Assembly: GCF_039525805.1 (NCBI RefSeq)
Contig: NZ_BAAAHZ010000014.1
Length of the DNA stretch: 64,000 nucleotides
Strand: one strand, 5' to 3'
Origin: Dietzia natronolimnaea
GTDB lineage: Bacteria > Actinomycetota > Actinomycetes > Mycobacteriales > Mycobacteriaceae
Shown in pieces: positions 9,985 through 18,480 of this stretch (its first letter is position 1; each line of letters starts with the position of its first letter). The notes under the pieces are model-generated. The model was not told the origin of the DNA. It ran no database searches and saw nothing but the letters and a program-made list of their open reading frames with translations. Both the position numbers and the translations under genes were made by a program.

Positions 9985-12545
9985 CCCCCTTCGATCTGGA
10001 CCGGATCGGCCACGGACTGCCCTTCGCCGCCGCGCTGCCCGCCCTCCGGGACGCCCTCGCCACCAGGGGGACCGCGGTCGTCCAGGCCCCGCCCGGCACC
10101 GGGAAGACGACCCTCGCCCCACCGGCGGTCGCCTCGGCGGACGGGATCGCGGGACGGGTCGTCGTCACCCAGCCCCGACGGGTGGCGGCCCGCTCGGCGG
10201 CGCGACGACTGGCGGCGCTGACCGGGACGGGGGTCGGCACCCTGGCGGGCTACTCCGTGCGCGGGGACTCCAGCGTCGGCCGGGACACCCTCGTGGAGTT
10301 CGTGACCCCGGGGGTGCTGGTACGGCGCCTGATCGCCGACCCGGACCTGCCCGGGACCGCGGCGGTGGTGCTCGACGAGGTCCACGAGCGGGACGTCGAG
10401 TCCGACCTCGCCCTGGCCCTGCTCTGCGAGCTGCGCCAACTCCGCGACGACCTGCCCGTGGTGGCCATGTCCGCGACCGTCGAGGCCGGTCGCTTCGCGC
10501 GCCTGCTGGGCGGCGCCGGAACGGAGGCCTCGGCGCCGGTGATCGACATCCCGGCCGTCCTGCACCCCCTGGAGGTCCGCTACCGCCCTCCAGCCGTGCC
10601 CCGTCTGGATTCCCGTGGGGTGACCGACGGTTTCCTCGACCACGTGGCCACGGTGGCGGCCGACGAGGTGACCGCGAGCGGGTCGGACACCCTGGTCTTC
10701 GTCCCCGGGGTCCGCGAGATCGACCGCGTGGTGCGCTCGCTCACGGCGCGGCTGGGCGGGCGCGCCGAGGTCCTCCCCCTCCACGGGGGGCTCGACGCGG
10801 CCGAGCAGGACCGGGCGGTCTCGGGAACCGGCCGCGGGGACCCTACCCCGGGCCGGGACGTGGCCGGCCCCCGGCCCCGCGTGGTGGTCTCGACCGACCT
10901 GGCGGAGTCCTCCCTCACCGTCCCGGGGGTGCGGGTGGTGGTGGACGCCTGCCTGAGCCGCGAACCCCGCAGGGACGCCGCACGCGACATGACCGGGCTG
11001 GTCACGGTGTCCGCCTCCCGCGACTCCTGCGTGCAGCGCTCGGGCCGCGCGGCCCGCCTCGGCCCGGGGATCGCGGTGCGCTGCCTGTCCGAGGACGAGT
11101 TCTCGCGCGCGCCGGCGCACCGCACGCCGGCCATCGCGACCTCGGACCTGACCGCGTTCGCCCTGGACGTGGCCTGCTGGGGCGCCCCGCGGGGCGAGGG
11201 GCTGGCGCTGCCCGACCCCCCGCCGTCCGGGGAGATCCACCGTGCCCAGTCGGTGCTGCAGGACCTGGGCGCGCTCGACGCCGTGGGCCGCGCCACCGAC
11301 CGTGGGCGCGACCTGGCCCGGGTGCCCGCGGACCCGCGGCACGCCCGCGCGTTGCTCGACGGCGCCCCGGTGGTCGGCCGCGCGATGGCGGCGGAGGTGG
11401 TCTCATTGCTGACCTCGGGTCGCCGCTCGCCCGCGGGCGACCTCGTGGCGGACCTGCGCGCCCTACGCGGGGGCCGCGCGGCGGACCACCGGACCTGGGA
11501 GCGCGAGGCCCGCCGCCTGGAACGCGTGGTCCGCAGCGGTGGCGGGCCGGGCGGGATGCCGATCGAGGACGCCGTCGGCCTGATCGTGGCCCTGGCCCAT
11601 CCCGATCGGGTGGCGCGCCGCCGGGGCGGGCAGTACACCTTCGCGTCGGGCACAGGGGCGGTCCTCCCGCCCGGGTCCGCCCTCACCGGCCACGAGTGGC
11701 TCGCGGTGGCCGAGGTCGCACGGGCGTCCGGACGGGCCGCCGGGGAGGCGGGGGCCGTGATCCGGGCCGCCGCCCCGGTGGACCGGGAGGGAGCCGAACG
11801 AGCGGCGGCGGGTCTACTCGACGACGACGAGACGGCCACCTTCTCGGGCGGCGCACTGACCGGACGCCGGATCCGCCGGCTCGGGGCTATCGAACTCTCC
11901 GTCACCCCGGTGCGGCCGGGCCCCGCCGCCGCCGTGTCGGCCGTGGCGGCCGCCGTCCGCTCCGACGGCCTGTCCGCACTCGGACCCGACGACGAGGCTC
12001 TACGCCTGTGGCGCCGGCTGGCTCTCGCGAATCGGGAGCTCGGACCGCCCTGGCCCGAGGTGTCGGCCGAGGCGCTCGCGGACCGACTGGCCGAATGGCT
12101 CGGGCCGGAGGTCGACGCCCTCACGCGTGGCGGGAAGCTGGCGGGACGCGGCGTCGGCCCCGCGCTGCGGCGGCTGCTCCCGTGGCCGGAGGCGACCCGG
12201 TTCGACGAGCTGGTGCCCGACCGCCTGCAGGTGCCCAGCTCGTCGTCATACCGTGTCGACTACCCCGAACCCGGATCCGACGCGGCACCGGTGCTGGCGG
12301 TCAAGCTGCAGGAGTGTTTCGGGTGGACGACCTCACCCCGGATCTGCGACGGGCGGGTCCCCGTGACCGTCCATCTGCTCTCCCCCGCCGGACGGCCACT
12401 CGCCGTGACCCGCGACCTGGAGTTCTTCTGGCGCGAGGCCTATCCCGGTGTACGGGCGGAGATGCGGGGCCGCTATCCCCGGCACCCGTGGCCGGAGGAC
12501 CCGATGGGCGCCGAACCCACTCGTCGGACCAACCGTCGACATTGA
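9981..12545 (+). CDS. hrpB: ATP-dependent RNA helicase HrpB
   Basis: 854 residues, DEAH/RHA superfamily 2 helicase. Walker A APPGTGKTT (about 36–44), motif II DEVH (about 131–134), motif III SAT, motif VI QRSGRAARLGPG, then the HrpB-specific C-terminal region ending RYPRHPWPEDPMGAEPTRR, the typical HrpB terminus. Its cellular substrate is poorly known in bacteria. The GTG start has GGAG seven bases upstream and overlaps the stop of a 9-codon leader ORF. It occupies part of the interval between clpC and lysS where mycobacteria have lsr2. Confidence 0.92.
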   Translation: MTPFDLDRIGHGLPFAAALPALRDALATRGTAVVQAPPGTGKTTLAPPAVASADGIAGRVVVTQPRRVAARSAARRLAALTGTGVGTLAGYSVRGDSSVGRDTLVEFVTPGVLVRRLIADPDLPGTAAVVLDEVHERDVESDLALALLCELRQLRDDLPVVAMSATVEAGRFARLLGGAGTEASAPVIDIPAVLHPLEVRYRPPAVPRLDSRGVTDGFLDHVATVAADEVTASGSDTLVFVPGVREIDRVVRSLTARLGGRAEVLPLHGGLDAAEQDRAVSGTGRGDPTPGRDVAGPRPRVVVSTDLAESSLTVPGVRVVVDACLSREPRRDAARDMTGLVTVSASRDSCVQRSGRAARLGPGIAVRCLSEDEFSRAPAHRTPAIATSDLTAFALDVACWGAPRGEGLALPDPPPSGEIHRAQSVLQDLGALDAVGRATDRGRDLARVPADPRHARALLDGAPVVGRAMAAEVVSLLTSGRRSPAGDLVADLRALRGGRAADHRTWEREARRLERVVRSGGGPGGMPIEDAVGLIVALAHPDRVARRRGGQYTFASGTGAVLPPGSALTGHEWLAVAEVARASGRAAGEAGAVIRAAAPVDREGAERAAAGLLDDDETATFSGGALTGRRIRRLGAIELSVTPVRPGPAAAVSAVAAAVRSDGLSALGPDDEALRLWRRLALANRELGPPWPEVSAEALADRLAEWLGPEVDALTRGGKLAGRGVGPALRRLLPWPEATRFDELVPDRLQVPSSSSYRVDYPEPGSDAAPVLAVKLQECFGWTTSPRICDGRVPVTVHLLSPAGRPLAVTRDLEFFWREAYPGVRAEMRGRYPRHPWPEDPMGAEPTRRTNRRH

Positions 12546-12657
12546 GCATCCCGTTACCATAACGAACCGCCCTGCCGCAATGCTCCGGAGCGGCCCGCCT
12601 CCTACGATGTGAGCAACCGCACCCGCGTCCGTCGACCCCGCCCGGAGCGTGATCGCC

Positions 12658-13188
12658 ATGCCCGCGTACACCCCACCCGCACCCCACCGGGTCCCCCTCC
12701 CGACCAGGACCCCCGCACGGACCAAGCGGATCCCGCACGTCCGGAACCGGATCGGGGCGCTCGCGTCGTCCGCCGGTCTGGCGCTGGCACTACTCAGCCT
12801 CTACCTGCCGTGGCTGGCCACGGGCGGGGACGAGCGGATCTCGGCCCTGGGGATCACCGAGCTCATCGACGTCCGCAGCGTCGCACCGGTGTTGTTCGTC
12901 GGACTACTGGTCCTGGCCCTGCTCGTGGCCGTCACCGCGCTCACCCGCCTGGGGTCGTTCGCCGTCGCGGCGGCGGTGGTGGCGATCGGGGTCCTGGCGG
13001 GACACCTCGCCTTCGTCTGGACCCTGATCCTGTCCACGGGGTCGACGGAGCCGGCACTCTCGGGCCTGCCCGCGAACGCCACGGTGACCTCCGGGCCCTA
13101 TGTGGCCGCGTTCGGGTTCGTGATGGTGTCGGCGGGGTCGGCCTGGGCCGCCCGGTCCGCTCGCTATCCGGTCGATCCCGTGACGTGA
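12658..13188 (+). CDS. Four-helix membrane protein, tandem paralog 1
   Basis: 176 residues with about four hydrophobic segments: LALALLSLYLPWL, LFVGLLVLALLVAVTAL, AVVAIGVLAGHLAFVW and YVAAFGFVMVSAGSAWA. It is clearly homologous to the product at 13330–13884 (shared IPHxRNR, GLALALLSLYLPWL, GLLVL, FVW and GP-V-AA-GF blocks), so the two arose by tandem duplication. ATG 12658 is preferred (GGAG ten bases upstream) over GTG 12649. TACGAT at 12603–12608 may be its -10 box. No family of known function recognised. Confidence 0.7.
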   Translation: MPAYTPPAPHRVPLPTRTPARTKRIPHVRNRIGALASSAGLALALLSLYLPWLATGGDERISALGITELIDVRSVAPVLFVGLLVLALLVAVTALTRLGSFAVAAAVVAIGVLAGHLAFVWTLILSTGSTEPALSGLPANATVTSGPYVAAFGFVMVSAGSAWAARSARYPVDPVT

Positions 13189-13251
13189 CGGGCGGGCCCG
13201 GTCCGGCGGTCACAGTCCGCCACCGCACCGTCCGGCCGGAACGCACCGTTG

Positions 13252-13280
13252 TGGCAGAACCCGGACACCCCGCCTATTAT
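13252..13280 (+). promoter_or_regulatory. Possible promoter of membrane-protein paralog 2
   Basis: TATTAT (13275–13280) preceded at 17 bp by TGGCAG (13252–13257) in a locally AT-rich stretch. The -35 match is weak. Confidence 0.35.
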
Positions 13281-13329
13281 GTGACTTACCTCACTTCACA
13301 GGTTCCGGTCCGATTAAGGGGCACCCGCC

Positions 13330-13884
13330 ATGGCCGCACAGACAACGCCCGTCACCCGCACCTCGCCGTCGTCGGCGAGCACCCCGACCGGCGGCAAGAT
13401 CATCCCGCACCTGCGAAACCGCGTCGGCGGCCTGATCGCCGTCGTGGGGCTGGCGCTCGCCCTGCTCAGTCTGTACCTCCCCTGGTTGAGCACCGGGACC
13501 GGCGGAGGGATCAGCGCGCTCGACCTCACCGAGATCCTGGACCTGCGCGCGATGGCGCCCCTGAACTTCCTGGGGCTTCTCGTGCTGTCGGTCCTGGTGG
13601 CGGTCACGCTGTTCACCCGGTTGGGATTCTTCGCGGCCGCCAACGCGGTACTCGCGTCCCTCGTGTTGATCGCCCACCTCATCTTCGTCTGGGTCCTGTT
13701 CAACTCGACCGACACCTCGGATCCGATGCTGGCGGGCCTGCCGGACGGCACCTCGGTCACCTACGGTCCGTTCGTCGCGGCGATCGGATTCATCCTCGTG
13801 ATCATCGGATCGGCGTTGGCGGCCAAGTCCGCCGAGTACCTGCTCCCGGACCGCGCCGAGGCCCGCATGTTCAAGGACTCGTGA
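13330..13884 (+). CDS. Four-helix membrane protein, tandem paralog 2
   Basis: 184 residues, the same four-segment layout as the product at 12658–13188 with a slightly longer C-terminal tail (LLPDRAEARMFKDS). Conserved features are a short cytosolic N-terminus with IPHLRNR, a PWL turn after the first helix and a TSVTYGPFVAAIGF loop before the last helix. AGGGG lies about 8 bases before the ATG. The two genes are separated by 141 bp containing a possible promoter, so they may be expressed independently. Function unknown. Confidence 0.7.
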   Translation: MAAQTTPVTRTSPSSASTPTGGKIIPHLRNRVGGLIAVVGLALALLSLYLPWLSTGTGGGISALDLTEILDLRAMAPLNFLGLLVLSVLVAVTLFTRLGFFAAANAVLASLVLIAHLIFVWVLFNSTDTSDPMLAGLPDGTSVTYGPFVAAIGFILVIIGSALAAKSAEYLLPDRAEARMFKDS

Positions 13885-13888
13885 GGCG

Positions 13889-14500
13889 TCAGAACACCAC
13901 GACGGTGTCCCCGACCTGCAGCCTCTCGAAATAGGTCGCCGCGGCGGGCCGGTCCATCCGGATACACCCGTGCGACTCGTAGGCCGGATCGCCCTCGTGG
14001 AAGGCGATCCCTCCCACGAAGTACACCGAGTACGGCATCGGGGCGTCGTCGAACAGACGGCTGACCTCGTGGCGCACCTTCCGGGTGACCTGGAACGTCC
14101 CGCGAGGGGTCTCCCAACCGACCCTTCCGTGCGACATCCGTACCGGCCCGTAGCTCAGCCGCTCCCCCGACTGCAGCCAGGTCCGGTTCCCGTCGAGGTC
14201 GACGCACGCGGCGGCCGTACGCGGACACGGGCTCTGCGGGGTGGGGTCCGGCGGCGGCGGGGGCGCGGCCGGAGGGGGCACGAACCCGGGCGGAGGAGTG
14301 ATCCCCGCCGACTCCAGCCAGCCGCCGGCGGCGGTGCGCAGGTCCGCGTCCGCCTGTACGGATCCCGCCAGAGCCTGATCGAGCACCTGCTGGGCCTCCG
14401 GCGGTAGGGGGACCTGGGCCGAGGCGGCGGACGTGGAGGTACCCGCGATCAGCAACGCCGCCACCGCGCCGGCCACCACTCGCGAGGGGATTCTTCTCAT
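13889..14500 (-). CDS. L,D-transpeptidase (YkuD domain), secreted
   Basis: 203 residues. Signal peptide (MRRIPSR then a hydrophobic core ending ASAQ), a helical region, a proline-rich linker (about 85–100), then a YkuD domain with catalytic motif SHGCIRM near the C-terminus; the cysteine is the nucleophile and the upstream FHEG histidine is part of the site. Such enzymes make 3→3 peptidoglycan cross-links or attach proteins to the wall. ATG 14500 is favoured over GTG 14527 because the signal peptide then starts cleanly and CATAAT lies exactly 6 bases upstream. It lacks the Ig-like domains of mycobacterial LdtMt2, so it is a short-form enzyme. Convergent with the paralog pair. Confidence 0.85.
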   Translation of the reverse strand: MRRIPSRVVAGAVAALLIAGTSTSAASAQVPLPPEAQQVLDQALAGSVQADADLRTAAGGWLESAGITPPPGFVPPPAAPPPPPDPTPQSPCPRTAAACVDLDGNRTWLQSGERLSYGPVRMSHGRVGWETPRGTFQVTRKVRHEVSRLFDDAPMPYSVYFVGGIAFHEGDPAYESHGCIRMDRPAAATYFERLQVGDTVVVF

Positions 14501-14506
14501 GCCGTG

Positions 14507-14512
14507 ATTATG
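14507..14512 (-). promoter_or_regulatory. -10 element of leaderless L,D-transpeptidase transcript
   Basis: On the minus strand CATAAT (one mismatch from TATAAT) ends 6 bases before the ATG at 14500, placing the start of transcription at the A of ATG. Confidence 0.55.
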
Positions 14513-14589
14513 TCCGGGGCACGTCACCCGGACGGACGACTCGCTGTCACGGTCCGGTCTCGACCCGGGCGCTCGACCGGCGCGAGGTC

Positions 14590-14595
14590 TACCGT
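14590..14595 (+). promoter_or_regulatory. Putative -10 element before HhH/DUF1801-like gene
   Basis: TACCGT, 7 bases before the ATG at 14603, with no Shine-Dalgarno. Confidence 0.45.
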
Positions 14596-14602
14596 CTGGA
14601 CC

Positions 14603-15232
14603 ATGAGCGAGTCACCGCTTCCCCTCCCCCGGCTCTCCGCGCCGGCGTCCCGCGCCCTCGCCGCGGCCGGGATCACCGACCTCCGCCAGTTGGACGGAAC
14701 GCCCGAGAGGGACGTTCTGGCGCTGCACGGGGTCGGCCCCTCCCAGCTCGGCGTGCTGCGCGACGCACTGTCCGCGGCGGGGCTGTCCCTCGCCGATCCG
14801 GTCTCGCGGCCCCGCGCCACCGGCCGCAACGACAACACGGCGTTCCTCGAGACACCGGGCTCCCCACGGCAGTGGATCGAGGGGTTGCCCACCGCCCGGC
14901 GGGTGGAGGACGGCCTGCGCCTGCTCGAGCTCTTCGGCGAGGTCACCGGCGAACCACCGTCCATGTGGGGCCCGTCGATCGTGGGCTACGGCACGCACCA
15001 CTACGTGTACGACAGCGGTCGTGAGGGCGACACCCTCCGGGTGGGCTTCAGTCCCCGCGCCTCCGCCATCAGCCTCTACGGACTGCTCGGGGCCCCGGGA
15101 GCCGACGCGTTGCTCGCGACGCTGGGGCCGCACAAGACCGGCACGGGGTGCCTCTACGTGACGACCCTGGCCCGGATCCGGGAACCCGTGCTCCGCGAAC
15201 TCGTGGCGGCGGCGTGGGCGCAGCCGGACTGA
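14603..15232 (+). CDS. Helix-hairpin-helix plus DUF1801-like protein
   Basis: 209 residues. The N-terminal ~60 residues resemble a helix-hairpin-helix segment (LSAPASRALAAAGITDLRQL, then LHGVGPSQLGVLRDAL). The C-terminal half matches DUF1801/YdhG-like proteins (WIEGLPTARRVEDGLRLLEL, MWGPSIVGYGTHHYVY, LRVGFSPRASAISLYG, HKTGTGCLYV). No catalytic role is established. The ATG at 14603 follows a leaderless-type -10 box; the frame extends upstream to 14504 but that part lacks similarity. Divergent from the L,D-transpeptidase and convergent with lysS. Confidence 0.72.
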   Translation: MSESPLPLPRLSAPASRALAAAGITDLRQLDGTPERDVLALHGVGPSQLGVLRDALSAAGLSLADPVSRPRATGRNDNTAFLETPGSPRQWIEGLPTARRVEDGLRLLELFGEVTGEPPSMWGPSIVGYGTHHYVYDSGREGDTLRVGFSPRASAISLYGLLGAPGADALLATLGPHKTGTGCLYVTTLARIREPVLRELVAAAWAQPD

Positions 15233-15263
15233 CGCAGCCAGAGCGTCGCCGGTGACGGTCGCG

Positions 15264-16883
15264 TCAGTCCCGCGGTAGCGGCTTGACCATCGGGAACAGG
15301 ATCGTCTCCCTGATGCCCAGCCCGGTGAGCGCCATGAGCAGACGATCGATCCCCATTCCCAACCCGGTGGTGGGCGGCATCCCCTGCTCCATCGCGGCCA
15401 GGAAGTCCTCGTCCAACACCATCGCCTCGTCGTCACCGGCCGCGGCGAGCCGCGCCTGGTCCTCGAACCGGCGACGCTGGATCACCGGGTCGACGAGCTC
15501 CGAGTAGCCGGTCGCCAGCTCGAACCCACGGACGTAGAGGTCCCACTTCTCGGTGACCCCCCGATCCGTGCGGTGATCGCGGGTCAGAGGGGAGGTCTCC
15601 ACCGGGAAATCGCGGACGAACACCGGCCCCTCGAGCTGGTCACCGCACAGGTGCTCCCACAGCTCCTCGACCAGCTTGCCGTGCAGCCAGCCCCTGCCCG
15701 AGGGCACCTCGAGCCCGACCTCGCCGGCCAGTTCCGTGAGTTCCTCGACCGTCGAGTCGACCGTGACGGTGTCCTCGTCGGTGTTCCCCACCGCCTCGGG
15801 GTGCTGCGCGCGCAGGGCCTCGTTGAGCGAGGGGTACATGCTCATCTCACGCCACTGCCCGCCCAGGTCGTACTCCGTGCCGTCGGCGAGGGTGACGGTG
15901 GTGGTGCCGAACACCTCGCGCGCGACCTCCTGGATGACCTCACGGATCATCGTGGCGGACGTGTCGTAGTCCCCGTAGGCCTGGTAGGTCTCGAGCATCG
16001 CGAACTCGGGGCTGTGTGAGGAGTCCACGCCCTCGTTCCGGAAGTTGCGGTTGATCTCGAAGACCCGCTCGATGCCGCCCACCACGCATCGCTTGAGGTA
16101 GAGCTCGGGGGCGATGCGCAGGTAGAGGTCCAGGTCCAGGGCGTTGGAGTGCGTGACGAACGGCCGGGCGGCGGCGCCGCCGTGCAACGTCTGCAGCATC
16201 GGCGTCTCCACCTCGAGGAACCCCCGCCTGTCGAGGGCGTCCCGCAGGGCCCGCACGACCTTGATGCGGGTGACCGCGTTGCGCCGGGCCGTGTCTCGCA
16301 TGATGAGGTCGGTGTAGCGCTGACGGACGCGCGTGTCCTCGCTCAGCTCCTTGTGCGCGACCGGCAACGGACGCAGCGACTTGGCAGCCAGTACCCACGA
16401 GTCGGCCATGACGGACAGCTCGCCGCGCTTGGACCGCACCACGCGGCCGGTCACCGAGACGTGGTCACCGAGGTCCACGTCCTGCTTCCACGCCTCGAGC
16501 CGCTCCTCGCCCACGTTGGCCAACGAGAGCATCGCCTGCAACTGCGGGGCGAACGAGTCGGGCCCGCCCTCGGTCGCCGGGACCGACAGGTCGGCGTCCG
16601 GGCTCACGCCGTCCTGGAGTCGGACGAAGCAGAGCTTGCCCGTGTTGCGGACGAACAGCACGCGGCCCGCGACGGAGACCCGGACGTCGGTCTCCTCCCC
16701 GGGCTCGAGGGCGACGAAGCGCGGATCCGAGGCGATCTCGACGAGCCCGTGCGTGCGGGGGACCTCGACCGGATAGGCGTCGACGCCGGAATCGAGGATG
16801 CGCTGCCGCTTGTCGCGACGGATACGCAGCTGCTCGGGGGTGTCGTCGGCGGGCTCGGTCGCGGCGGGGGTCGAGTCGGTCAC
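15264..16883 (-). CDS. lysS: Lysyl-tRNA synthetase, class II
   Basis: 539 residues. An anticodon-binding OB-fold (about 70–185: VSVAGRVLFVRNTGKLCFVRLQD) precedes the class II catalytic core with motif 1 around RGFLEVETPMLQ, motif 2 FEINRNFRNEG and motif 3 GLGMGIDRLLMALTG. It charges tRNA-Lys in the cytosol. Length and motifs match the mycobacterial LysS1 family. Start is GTG 16883. Position relative to clpC and coaX follows the mycobacterial order, apart from the inserted cassettes on both sides. Confidence 0.95.
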   Translation of the reverse strand: MTDSTPAATEPADDTPEQLRIRRDKRQRILDSGVDAYPVEVPRTHGLVEIASDPRFVALEPGEETDVRVSVAGRVLFVRNTGKLCFVRLQDGVSPDADLSVPATEGGPDSFAPQLQAMLSLANVGEERLEAWKQDVDLGDHVSVTGRVVRSKRGELSVMADSWVLAAKSLRPLPVAHKELSEDTRVRQRYTDLIMRDTARRNAVTRIKVVRALRDALDRRGFLEVETPMLQTLHGGAAARPFVTHSNALDLDLYLRIAPELYLKRCVVGGIERVFEINRNFRNEGVDSSHSPEFAMLETYQAYGDYDTSATMIREVIQEVAREVFGTTTVTLADGTEYDLGGQWREMSMYPSLNEALRAQHPEAVGNTDEDTVTVDSTVEELTELAGEVGLEVPSGRGWLHGKLVEELWEHLCGDQLEGPVFVRDFPVETSPLTRDHRTDRGVTEKWDLYVRGFELATGYSELVDPVIQRRRFEDQARLAAAGDDEAMVLDEDFLAAMEQGMPPTTGLGMGIDRLLMALTGLGIRETILFPMVKPLPRD

Positions 16884-16891
16884 GACTCCCG

Positions 16892-16897
16892 AGGATA
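16892..16897 (-). promoter_or_regulatory. Putative -10 element of lysS
   Basis: Minus-strand TATCCT ends 8 bases before the GTG start; GGGAG between them is too close to act as a normal Shine-Dalgarno. Confidence 0.4.
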
Positions 16898-16904
16898 GTC
16901 GCCC

Positions 16905-17867
16905 CTATGCGGCGGGGCCGAACCCGTCACCGCGCACGTGGTCGAGGACGTGGAGGTCGAACCGGTCCGACAGCTGCTCGATGGCGGCCGCCGCCCGGAC
17001 ACTGTTGCCGTGCTCGTCCAGGCGCGGCGAGTAGGCCGCGATCCCGAACTTACCGGGAACCACCGCGAACAGACACCCCGACACCCCGCTCTTCGCGGGC
17101 AGTCCGACCTGGTAGACCCAGTCGCCCGCCGCGTCGTACATGCCGCAGGTGAACATCACGCTGTTGGCGTAGCGGACCGCCTTGCGCCCGAGGATCCGCT
17201 CGTCGCTGCCGGGCTTCAGACCGCCGTTCGCGAACATGGCGGCCATGTGGGCGAGTTCGCGGACGTCCACGCGGACCGCGCACTGGCGTCCGTACCCCGC
17301 AACCACCTCGTGGGGGTCGTCCGCGAGGGTGCCCTCCTCGGCGAGGAGGTGCGCGAGCGCCTGGTTGCGGTGTGCGCTCTTGGCCTCGATGTCGGCGATC
17401 TCCTCGTCGACCTCCACGTCACGGCCGACGAGGCGGGAGAGCAGAGCGCGGATGTGCTCGAAGCGCGAGACCTCGTCGTCGTCGGTGTCCCCGACGAGCG
17501 CGTGGGCGGCCAACGCCCCGGCGTTGACCAGACCGTTGGGTGCCCGGCCTGTCCCGGCCTCAAGGGAGATCTCGTTGAAGGCGTCCCCGGAGGGTTCGAC
17601 CCCGATCCGCTTGGCCACCTCGTCCACGCCCTTCTGGTCCAGGGCCAGGGCGTACACGAAGGGCTTGGAGGCGGATTGGAGATCGAAGCGGATGTCGTCG
17701 TCCCCCGCCGAGGTCACGGTGCCCTCGAGGTCGCACACCGCCATCGCCAGGGCGTCGGGGTTCGGGTGTTCGTAGTCGCCGAGGTGCGGGACCAGTTCGC
17801 CCGAGGAGTCGTCACGGACCTCGTCGAGGATGCCCTGGAGAAGGTCTGCCGAGATGTGGTCCGTCAT
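16905..17867 (-). CDS. glsA: Glutaminase
   Basis: 320 residues, serine-dependent beta-lactamase-like glutaminase family. The catalytic Ser-X-X-Lys is SASK in FDLQSASKPFVYALAL; other family blocks are NEISLEAGTGRAPNGLVNAGALAAHAL, SAHRNQALAHLL and the terminal AKSGVSGCLFAVVPGKFGIAAYSPRLDEHGNS. It hydrolyses glutamine to glutamate and ammonia. ATG 17867 is preceded by a leaderless-type TACGGT; the frame stays open well upstream but only through non-homologous sequence. It ends 21 bp from the lysS start on the same strand. Confidence 0.92.
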   Translation of the reverse strand: MTDHISADLLQGILDEVRDDSSGELVPHLGDYEHPNPDALAMAVCDLEGTVTSAGDDDIRFDLQSASKPFVYALALDQKGVDEVAKRIGVEPSGDAFNEISLEAGTGRAPNGLVNAGALAAHALVGDTDDDEVSRFEHIRALLSRLVGRDVEVDEEIADIEAKSAHRNQALAHLLAEEGTLADDPHEVVAGYGRQCAVRVDVRELAHMAAMFANGGLKPGSDERILGRKAVRYANSVMFTCGMYDAAGDWVYQVGLPAKSGVSGCLFAVVPGKFGIAAYSPRLDEHGNSVRAAAAIEQLSDRFDLHVLDHVRGDGFGPAA

Positions 17868-17874
17868 GGACGCG

Positions 17875-17880
17875 ACCGTA
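17875..17880 (-). promoter_or_regulatory. Putative -10 element of glsA
   Basis: Minus-strand TACGGT ends 7 bases before the glsA ATG, with no Shine-Dalgarno. Confidence 0.45.
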
Positions 17881-17925
17881 CCGGGGCCGGTGCCCGCGCG
17901 CCCCCGGTCGGGCGTGGTGCCGCGC

Positions 17926-18342
17926 TCAGTGCGCCGAGATCGCGGATCGCTCGCGCAGCAGGTGCTCGGCGTCCGAGAGCAGGCCGAGTGCCCCCGCCGC
18001 CCGCAGTGCGTCGTGCCCCCCGTCCACCGCCCGGACCCCTCGCACACCACGGGAGTGCAGTTCCAGGGCGAACAGCTCGGCGTCGAGGCCGTCGTCACTG
18101 ACGAGGAGCACCTCGCGCCCCTCGTCCACGGCGGCGAGGGGCGCCGCCGAACGGGGATCGAGCAGCTCGAAGACGGGGCGGGCCTCGACCGCGACCGCCC
18201 CGGCCAACACACCCTGCCGCTCGCGCTGGACCCGTGAGCGGATGTCCACGACGAGCGCCCCCGCCTCGACGGTGGTGCGGTAGTCCGCCACGTCCAGCGT
18301 GAGGGCGGCGGGGTCGGTGAGGGTGACGGCGAGAGAGGTCAT
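17926..18342 (-). CDS. Rhodanese-like domain protein lacking the catalytic cysteine
   Basis: 138 residues. The rhodanese fold is suggested by ALVVDIRSRVQRERQGVLAGAVAVE (the D-x-R strand and G-x-I/V-x-G-A turn) and by VLLVSDDGLDAELFALELHSRGVRGVRAVDGG, matching the active-site loop and the following L-x-x-x-G-x-x-V-x-x-L-x-G-G pattern. In the loop the nucleophile position reads S-D-D-G, and the whole protein contains no cysteine, so classic sulfurtransferase activity is unlikely. CAGGAG lies 6 bases before the ATG, and that ATG overlaps the stop of a 42-codon leader ORF as ATGA. Could be a sulfide or thiosulfate sensor or a structural rhodanese. Confidence 0.75.
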   Translation of the reverse strand: MTSLAVTLTDPAALTLDVADYRTTVEAGALVVDIRSRVQRERQGVLAGAVAVEARPVFELLDPRSAAPLAAVDEGREVLLVSDDGLDAELFALELHSRGVRGVRAVDGGHDALRAAGALGLLSDAEHLLRERSAISAH

Positions 18343-18467
18343 CTGGTGCTCCTGGTCAGGCGGGTCCCGGTCGGTCCGTTCGAGGGTGCTGCTGCCGGTC
18401 GGGGACACCAGTGCTGCGCACGTGCGGAGCCCGCCGGACCGGCCGAGGGCATTCGTCGTGCGTGCAT
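18339..18467 (-). CDS. Putative 42-residue leader ORF upstream of rhodanese-like gene
   Basis: ATG 18467 opens a 42-codon frame that stops at TGA overlapping the rhodanese ATG (ATGA). The ATG lies 7 bases after minus-strand TATTAT, so it would be translated from a leaderless mRNA. The peptide is basic and proline-rich, with His-Trp-Cys at residues 19–21. Leaderless short ORFs, some cysteine-containing, are known to control sulfur operons in mycobacteria by attenuation. Here there is one Cys rather than a Cys run, so the mechanism is open. Confidence 0.4.
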   Translation of the reverse strand: MHARRMPSAGPAGSARAQHWCPRPAAAPSNGPTGTRLTRSTR

Positions 18468-18474
18468 GGCCCCA

Positions 18475-18480
18475 ATAATA
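18475..18480 (-). promoter_or_regulatory. -10 element of the leader/rhodanese transcript
   Basis: Minus-strand TATTAT ends 7 bases before the leader ATG at 18467 and overlaps the edge of the palindrome at 18479–18498. Confidence 0.5.
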
